64,000 bases of DNA from Galeopsis tetrahit. Taxonomy: Eukaryota; Streptophyta; Magnoliopsida; Lamiales; Lamiaceae. The position numbers were made by a program, and so were the translations under genes. How positions within the stretch are numbered: the stretch's first letter is position 1; each line of letters starts with the position of its first letter. Below are positions 55,995 through 64,000 of the stretch, piece after piece. The stretch covers positions 59,727,265-59,791,264 of the forward strand of contig OY776121.1 in assembly GCA_963675135.1 (NCBI GenBank), in the 5' to 3' direction. Under the pieces are notes generated by a model. The model ran no database searches, had not been told where the DNA came from, and saw only the letters and a list, made by a program, of their open reading frames with translations.

Positions 55995-58900
55995 ACAACC
56001 ATGTTGAATAGTTGAATAAAATATAGGGTGGGTTGAATTATTTCAGTAAAAAAATGTGTACAAAAGGTGTATATTGATTGTTATCCGTTAGAATTCATTC
56101 ATAATTGAATTAGGATCAACGTTTTTAAATATTTATATTTTAATAGAAACAATCATACAATCTCATAGATTATCATTCCATTTTATTTCAAAAAACACCT
56201 ATTGATATGATTTATAACTGAAAAAGCTTGTTCGATGATCGCAGTGGTAACATTAAGTCTCAAAACAAGGTAAATCAATTTTGTAATCAAGTTATATAGA
56301 GTGCACCTTTTTTGTCTCAACTAACTTTTGAGATATTTTTGAAATAATAGTTAATAAACTAGTGTAAGACCCGCGTACAGGTTGAAATAAATTTATAATA
56401 TATTTTAATTTATTAATAAAAATTTGTTTTTAAAATATATACTCCATATTTAATTTATTTTGAAATATCTAATTTAGATTTAAATTCAAGATTAATAATA
56501 AATTTAAAATTGTTTAACATTATATTGCTAATATTTAATAAATGAAAATTTAAAAAATGATTCTTCCCATAATAACTTTCAAAATTTTATTTATAAACTC
56601 CGTTCTCCCAATATCCTCAATTTTATAAATATCCCATAATTTTATTAACATATTTTTGGAACATAGCATATTGGGATTTGTTATTAGAATTTTTTTAAAA
56701 CTTTCGAATATGTTGGGATTTGTTATTAGTTTTTTTATTTTATTTTTTTAAAACTTATTAGAAATTTTTTTAATTCTTCGAATATGTAGTCCTAAAATTA
56801 TGTTTTATTTAAAATATTAAAATATCTATGTATAACTAAATTTATATTTATAATATATATACACGATTTTTAAAATGCATAAATTAAGTATTAATTAATT
56901 ATGTCATAATTCAACAAATTTATCCATAAATAAATATAGAAATAAATATTTCTTTAATTATTTTCTAATTCAACTATTTCCATGTTCTTAATATATTAAT
57001 CTTTTGGTTTGAAAAAAAAATATATAGTAATCTTTCATTTGGGTTATTAAAAACATTAGATCTCTTTGAGATAGTTGCAGAATCATCTTAATCTTTAGAT
57101 GTAGAATAAAAAATCAAAAAAATGGATAAAAGAGAATAATTACTCCAATTAATTTGATTTTACTGAATATTAATTTATTTTGCTACTGTTTTGCATGTTA
57201 AAATGGAAAGATACTCATTTTTTTCATTTTCATGGACTTGAGCTTCGATTTCACGTTTCTCATCAATCTTTTCGGTCACTTTTATTTTTTAATATATTTA
57301 AAGTAATTAAAATATTTATAGGGATATGTAAATCTAAACTTTTAACAAATACGCAAAGAATATAAGAAACTTACCTGATTTAATGGAAATAAATTGAAAA
57401 TTTAAATTGTTGACTAATACACAAAATATTATATTTCACAACACACTTGAAATATTATTTTTTTAAAAATTAAGCATATAATTTTTTTTTTTAAAAACTA
57501 TAGCATATATAGGGATCTATTAATATTAAAAAATGCGTATTTAAGATTTAAAATTATTGGATAAATTAATTAATAAAAGATGAAATTAATGAGAAAAAAA
57601 GAGATTTTAAAATGGAGGAATTTGAGAATAAATAAACTGTGATAGACCAATTATTTTGTAACACGTGACTGTTGAAATGTTTGCAAATATATGATATATA
57701 AAGATAAATAATTTTAGAAACATTTATATTTAATAAATAATTAATACTCCATCAATTAGATATATTAATTAAATATTCAAAATATATACACTTGAATTAT
57801 AAATTCAATTATACAGTATTATTAGATTAGATCAGATATAAGATATACACATAACTTCGAAACTCGAAAATTTGAAATTTCTTATAATCAATTTTAAAAA
57901 AAAAAATCAATTTTATAATAAAAATTAAAAAATAATCAATTTTATATTATAAAAATTCGAAAATTTAAAAATTGTAGATAATAACCCAAAATTTGCATCG
58001 ATATATATTTATATTTATTAGCTGTTATTTATGAACTTTTGTTTATAGTTTGAGATAGTAGCAGTATTTATTACGTCCATAAATATCTGCAAAAACAAAA
58101 CACGTTCAAGTATATTTGTGAATGAACACTGATACACACAAATGAGAAATTCCAAAAAAAAATATGTGATCTGGCCAAATTTTATAAACCAATATGGGAA
58201 TTTCAAAATTATGGAATCTTTTATAGTGTATTGAGAAATTTAATTTATGTAAAAATATAAAAAAAAATAATAAAGGAGTTGAGATTGATTAGTATATTTG
58301 AAACATTAGTTGTTCAAGTATATTTGTGTATGAAATACTACAATTTATGCTAAAAAAATTGTAATCTACACCAACATGAGAATATTTTTGCAAAAAAAAT
58401 TGTAATTTAAATGAAGATGAGAATTTCTACAAAAATAAATAAATTATAATCTACACGAAGATGAGAAATTTTGCAAAAAAATTGTAATCTTAAAAAAATT
58501 TATAAATTATAATCTACACGAAGATGAGAAAATTTCTGTAAAAAGAAAAAAAAAATCTGGGAAAATAAAATTCAAAACGAAGATGATAATATTTTTGTAA
58601 AAAAAAAAATTGTAATTTACACGAAAAATTGTAATCTGGAAAAATAAAAAATTGAGAAAATTTTCTGAAAAAAAAAATTTGCAAAACAAAAATAATGATA
58701 TTGATTTTAGAAAATTTCTGGAAAAAAAAATCTAATCAAATTTTTTTATGCAAAACCAAAATGAAAAATATGAGAATGGTTGAAATGAAAGAAAATAGAA
58801 AAGATTTATATAGGAGATGAAATTAATAAAAAAAAATTATCTAAAAAAATTATGCAAAACAAAAATAAAAATGTGAGAATGGTTGAAATGAAAAAATGAA

Positions 58901-59355
58901 AGTAGAAGAGATTTATATAGGAGATGAAATTAACAAAAAAAAAATTATCTAAACAAATTCTGCAAAACAAAAACAAAAAAATATGAGAATGGTTGAAATG
59001 AAAGTAAAGAGATATAGGAGATGATTTATATAGAGTATATTATGCGGAAATAAACAAATTTAAAAAAAAAATATTAAAAACAATTATATTATAACAAATA
59101 GTTGCATAATTTTCTCTCAACTAAGTAAGTACATCTCTAATCCCTTTCATTATAGGGTGATCAACTAATCAAACTTAGTTGAAAGATTAAAAAAAAAAAA
59201 ATTATTAACAATTACTAAAACTTTTCTAAATAAAATTTCTTAAATTACTATAGAATTCACTCACATAAATTTTTTATTGATCATTACTAAAAATTCTCTA
59301 AAATCCTCCACAATACTCTATATATTTATAAAATTATTTTAGAATAAAATTTCAA

Positions 59356-59392
<37 letters not shown>

Positions 59393-61785
59393 TACTCTAT
59401 AAAATAAAAAATTTAAAAAAAATAAAATTTTCTTAAATTAATTTTCTTAAATTAATTTAAAATTTAAAATAAAATGTAAAATACAAATAGACATAAAAAA
59501 AAATAGAAAAATATTTATATGTATCAATTTTACCAAATAGTTGAATTTACTTAAAATCCGAAGGACCTCAGTCATTTAGAATTTTTATATTTGGAGACCT
59601 ATGTCATTTAGAATCTTTCTATTTTTGGTCATTTCGAGACCTCATTAGAATTATTCTAGACCTCATTAAAAATCTTTCCATTTTTGTGTGCCTCATTAGA
59701 ATTATTTCAGACCTCATTTAGAATATTTCCATCTGTGTGTAACTTATTATTAAAGTTATTATTAAATACGATTTTAATATTTTACTCATAAAATTTGATT
59801 ATCCAATTAATATACCTAAACAATAAGTTTTAAAATTAATTTTCATTAAATTAAACTATAAGTTACATTAAAGTAATAGCAAAAATATAAGTATATTAAA
59901 CAATAATTCTAAAATAAATATATAAGTTATATTAAACAATAATTATAAATACACAATTAAATAAAATATATGTTACTAAATAAAATATATTATTAATTAA
60001 CATATTTTTAACAAAAATATTTAACTATAATTATAATGTACCTTTGTAATATCATGAATCTTGAAAACACCTACTATATTATATTTGTTCTGATTGGAAT
60101 TGAAATTAGTTGGAACTGGTATCTTAATAGAATAGATTAAAGCCTAAATGAATTGATAAAAAATTATAATTAAATTTATTATGCAATAATATAAAATAAA
60201 AGAATTGAAATCATACATACCTCCTAACTTTTTAAAATCATTGACATCTAGAAGAATATCGCCATGTTAATGATAAGTCGACTTGCATACTTTGAATTAA
60301 AGACATGTTGCTCTAAATGAATAAACTATACAAACCTCATAATAGATACTCTTATTTTCTTTATTGAGACAATAAGAAAATTAGATGTGACCTACTGATT
60401 GATTCTAATTAAATTAAAAACATACAACAATATCTGTCGATACAGTAAATCTATTAATTTACTGTGTATCCGAAAAAATAATTTAAGAAACTGTAAATCT
60501 ATAAATAAAAGAGAGAAAGAGAGGGAGGAGAGAACAAAAAATAATTGAAAAATGAGAGAAATTTAAGAAAATTGTAAAAATAAAAAAAGTAAAATAATTA
60601 AGTAAAAAACAGTGGATACAGAAAAGAAAAAAAATGAGAGAGAACCAAAATAAAATTAAAGAAAAGTTTAAAAGAAAATAATTGAAAAAAGAAAGGAAAA
60701 TTTAATAAAATTGTAAAAAAAAAAATTTGAATAAAATTGTAAAAGAAACGAAATAGAGAATAAAATATATTTGCAGACATCTACAAAAGAAATCATGTTA
60801 ATATCATGTTAAGAAAGTAGAATAGATCCATTTGGAGAAGATGACTATTATATATAGGAGATGAGATTAAGAATATACGAATTATGTTTTATTTAAATTT
60901 GAATATTAGAAGATAAAATTAAAATAATTTCAAATTTAAAAATAATAATTATGAGTAAATAATGAAAATAAGAAAAATAGATTTTTTAATCCGAATGCCT
61001 GATTTAAAATTATTATTTAAAATGAAAATAGGAAAAATGCCTGATAATGCAGATTTTGAAATAGACAATTTTAGTGAAGGGAGAAATTGTAATAGAGTGT
61101 TGAAATGGTCTGATTTTGGTGAAGTGAGAGATTGTGACAGAGGGTTGAAATTGTCACATGAAGAGAGAGATTGTGATAGAGTGTTGAAATTGTATTATAT
61201 AAGATATGAATTGATAATTTTAGAGAGTTCTCTATCATTAATCTTCACTTTTAATAGATTATGCCCTAATAATTATAAATGGGAAAATGAATTTTAATAA
61301 TTAATTACTTTGAAATAAGTTTTTATTCACAATCATTATTCAAATTCAATATGAAAATTAATCAGTAATTGAAATATTATTAAAAAAATTTCTAAAAAAT
61401 CAGATAATTATAACCATAGAACTACACACCATAATTATAAATAACCTTTTATTTCAATTGGGAGTTTGGGATTTAGGATTTAAGAACTAAAAGAGAAAAA
61501 TGAAGTAAAAAAAAAAAGTTTGCGACTCAAAATCTTTTCCTTTTAACAAAAAAAATAAAAAAATAAAAAATCAATCGTGCATATTTTAATAATCAATTGG
61601 AACTGCTTGTCCGATTATGGGATCAATTGGAATAATCCTATTTTAATAATCAATTGGGAACTGCTTGTCCGATGGAATCAATTGGAAACTGCTTGTCCGA
61701 TTATGGAATTATCCTGAAATTAATTGAGAACTGCTTGTCCTAATAACTATGGGACGTATTTTCTCTCTTATCATCATCTAATCAT
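55995..61785. other. Long AT-rich gene-less stretch with degenerate repeats
   Basis: I see no gene, RNA or element ends. Repeated blocks: 58340-58640, a motif AATCTACACGAAGATGAGAA at irregular 60-80-base spacing; 58771-59030, a GAGAATGGTTGAAATGA...GATTTATATAGGAGATGA unit repeated at about 103 and 110 bases; 59565-59735, six or so GACCTCATTTAGAATNTTTC blocks; 61080-61200, GAGAGATTGTGATAGAGTGTTGAAATTG repeats; 61600-61740, four AACTGCTTGTCCGAT blocks in CAATTGG context. An (AT)n run lies at 59365-59390. All are degenerate and non-coding. Confidence 0.6.
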
Positions 61786-61788
61786 TCT

Positions 61789-62560
61789 ATTGCAACTTCA
61801 AGTAGCACTTACATTGCTTATCCAACCACCAAACCAGCGACTTTGGAACTGCTCTTGGACTTTATTAGGAATTCTATAATCTTTTTCAGCAAAAAAAAAG
61901 TAAAAAAATTTCTTGTCTTGATCCTATTATTATTTTCTCACAGTCGACATGAAAAAGATGACTACGAAATATAATATATAGATAGCTTTACCCTCATCTT
62001 GACAACTCATAATTGGGGAAGACCTCACATTAGTTTCATCTGGATTGATTTTCTGCTGTAGGTGTATTGATTTTCTGCACCGCCAAATCCTTTAATTTCT
62101 TGATTGTATGTTATATTGTCTATAAGTCTTTCCTTTTTATATACAAAATTAGAATCACAAGATTTATCAGGTACCACGGCAGAATCACAAGTCTTCATCA
62201 TATTCAGATTCCAAAGTATATATCCTTCACTTGAGATACACTTAATTCATTTCCAGGAAACTCATTGAAGTGACTTAACTCCAGCATCTTTGTATGCACT
62301 TTCCATAATTACATCATCCAAGTCAGATAAATTATCAATATCACAGCTTGTTACCGATATTGAATCATCATAGGTGTTTTTCCAGAAGTCCAGACGTGCT
62401 TGTTTCACCACCTGAAGAGAAGGCAGAAGAAGATTTATCTAATAAATCGTCCTCGATCAATTCATTGATCGATTACCAAGGCTTCAGATGCACCTATACA
62501 CAGTTCTACTGCATCAGCAGCAGTAGCTTCAGACAAATTCACATTCCCATCATGTTCACG
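61789..62560 (-). pseudogene. Fragment copy of the BRCT gene (exons 6, 5 and part of 4)
   Basis: In the same orientation as the gene, this copies 36250-36537 (exon 6, intron, exon 5) and then jumps to 36850-37327 within exon 4, dropping about 300 bases that include the exon 5/4 intron. Two smaller gaps remove about 20 bases each. Many insertions of 2-5 bases disrupt the reading frame. No promoter, start or BRCT domain is included. It is a dead paralogous fragment, not a second gene. Confidence 0.93.
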
Positions 62561-63205
62561 GGGCCCATAAAAGTTGATTTCAGCCTATACATCACAACTA
62601 TTCTCAAAGGCAAGTTATAAGTAATTGAGATATCCTCTCCCATTGCAATAAATGACACGCTGCATGTCGATGTAATCAAGTGGAATTAATGTACACTATC
62701 GGTAAAACTATTCAGAGTGCATTCAAATTTTCATCAACCATTGTATCTCCTAAAATTAAGCTCATTGGTACAAGTGGATGCATGACTCAACTCAACCATC
62801 ATATTTTAATTGACAAATGTTAACCAATTATATATAGTAATGAAAATGGATTTTTTTTGGTCAGCAATTTGTTGGAATTAATTTCAAAACATGTGTTCAC
62901 ACCATTTTGCAAAAAACAGGTACTCCACCAAGAATGAAAAGCCAGAAGCACCACTTTCAAAATGTTTATTTCAATATTTTTTTGTTGAAATTTATACACG
63001 ACATATTCCTTTAAAAAACTTGTACAAATATCAGTAATTCAGTGTCCAAATTTGAATTGCAGAAATTTTCTTGTTGTCAAGTTTTCAAAACGTAAAACAC
63101 GCGAAAAACTTATCATATGTTTTTCATGTAAGTTTCTGGCTTAAACTACCACACAACCTACCCAAAACAATAATAATAACTAATAAAAAAAAAACTACTT
63201 GTAGG
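62561..63205. repeat. Copy of the BRCT upstream DNA with two transposon empty sites
   Basis: Without interruption this matches 40819-40864, then 41465-41569, then 54203-54805. Thus it lacks the solo LTR and the 12.6-kb Athila-like element and shows one copy of each ACTAT target. Small insertions are again frequent. Confidence 0.93.
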
Positions 63206-63491
63206 GTTCCAAATATATACATTGAAAAAAAATACACTATAAATAAAGGAGAAATTAACTTACATATTTAATCACTCAAAATATTTTTTTACCCTTTACT
63301 CAAAATATTTTTTTACCCTTTACTTTAACATTTTAATAGTAAATGATTGAATCTAAAATGAGAAGATGTATTATTTTGGGTATATAAAACAAAGTTAGAG
63401 GTGAAAATAATGAAACCCAAATAAAAATGGCACCACACAAAGATAAATGCCAGAAGCCAATTTCCCAATGCTCATCACTATTTTATTTTAA

Positions 63492-64000
63492 GGGTTGAGG
63501 TATATACCCCTCCAGCTTTGTTTAATGCACTCCCCCCTTCTATTTATTATTTCAAATATATATATGAAATACCATATTTGTCCTTTAATAAAATATATAG
63601 ATACATACACCCCCCATTAATCCTATTTTCATCTTCTTCCCCAATCACTCTACCGCCTCCCTCCCTCGATCTTCTCCTCTCCCTTTTTTTTCGTTTTCTA
63701 CAGAGCCCTTCGCCGGCGCTCTCCACCTCCCCCCTCGCCGTCGCACTCCCCCCTCCCCATCGCCGTCGCACTCCCCCCTCCCACTCGCCTCGTTCGTCAC
63801 CGCCGCTCTACTCTTTTTTTAAAAATTTTCTGTAACAAGCGGCGGCGCCGCCCCTCTCGCCTAGCGACGCCGCCGCCCTCCTTCGCCTCTAGCCGTCGCC
63901 GGCGAAGTACAGGTTTGTTTGTTTGTTTTTTTTTTTTACCGACCATTATTGGTCGCTCAAGAACACTCTCGTCGACGATAGGTCGTCGATGAGAGTGTTT
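63492..64000. mobile_element. Start of a MULE-like element of the same family as 22468 and 39318 (runs off the window)
   Basis: GGGTTGAGGTATATACCCCT, then AATGCACTCCCCCC, resembles the left ends of the other two copies. A C-rich, Pro/Ser-coding-like patch (63620-63900) and the hairpin AACACTCTCGTCGACGA/TCGTCGATGAGAGTGTT (63962-63999) match the 22468 copy in order and spacing style. The right end is outside the window. Confidence 0.65.

Noticed and set aside
58340..59030. CRISPR-like repeat array
   Set aside because: Units are degenerate, spacing is irregular, and the window is plant nuclear DNA.
61789..62560. A second functional BRCT gene
   Set aside because: Only parts of exons 4-6 are present, with frame-breaking insertions and no start, promoter or BRCT domain.

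Overview
This is a plant nuclear window, most likely from a eudicot. The evidence is introns with GT/AG borders, a plant clock-coactivator gene (LNK type), a uclacyanin, a plant cytosolic sulfotransferase, plant LTR retrotransposons primed by tRNA-Asp or tRNA-Met, and many Stowaway, Tourist, Mutator and hAT elements. The species cannot be fixed from the sequence.

Four host genes can be modelled with consistent splice phases. They are an LNK3/LNK4-like gene (+, 10318-13542, 311 aa), a uclacyanin-like blue copper protein (-, 16440-17054, 172 aa), a cytosolic sulfotransferase (+, 29399-30494, 332 aa) and a 12-exon tandem-BRCT DNA-repair protein (-, 31915-39129, about 1014 aa). They share no pathway; this is ordinary gene-plus-transposon euchromatin.

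Layout. 1-6560: a LINE on the minus strand split by an Athila/Tat-like LTR element (254-5636, 5-bp target duplication ACATC) that lacks reverse transcriptase and integrase. 6945-8290: a hAT-like element holding a solo LTR. 9.4-13.9 kb: the LNK gene. 14.4-24.4 kb: five Mutator-like (MULE) elements in a row, four with exact 9-bp target duplications and one with an imperfect one; one carries a broken piece of a clade A PP2C gene. 25.5-28.4 kb: a coding-less copia-type element whose 5' LTR holds a second Pack-MULE (GGPPS fragment), a Stowaway MITE and a hAT MITE. 28.8-30.5 kb: a 93-bp triple repeat just upstream of the sulfotransferase. 31.9-39.1 kb: the BRCT gene. 39.3-41.5 kb: a MULE-like element, a Stowaway, and a solo LTR containing a Tourist MITE. 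41.57-54.20 kb: a nearly complete but defective Athila-like element. 54.9-56.0 kb: a copia remnant. 56-61.8 kb: very AT-rich DNA with degenerate short repeats. 61.8-63.2 kb: a rearranged second copy of the BRCT gene 5' half and its upstream DNA, which lacks the transposons and so preserves two empty sites. 63.5-64 kb: the start of another MULE.

No new functional system was found. The most informative signals are the two Pack-MULEs, the built-in empty sites, the microinsertion-rich paralogous copy, and a post-pol hairpin shared by the two Athila-like elements that duplicates the polypurine tract.
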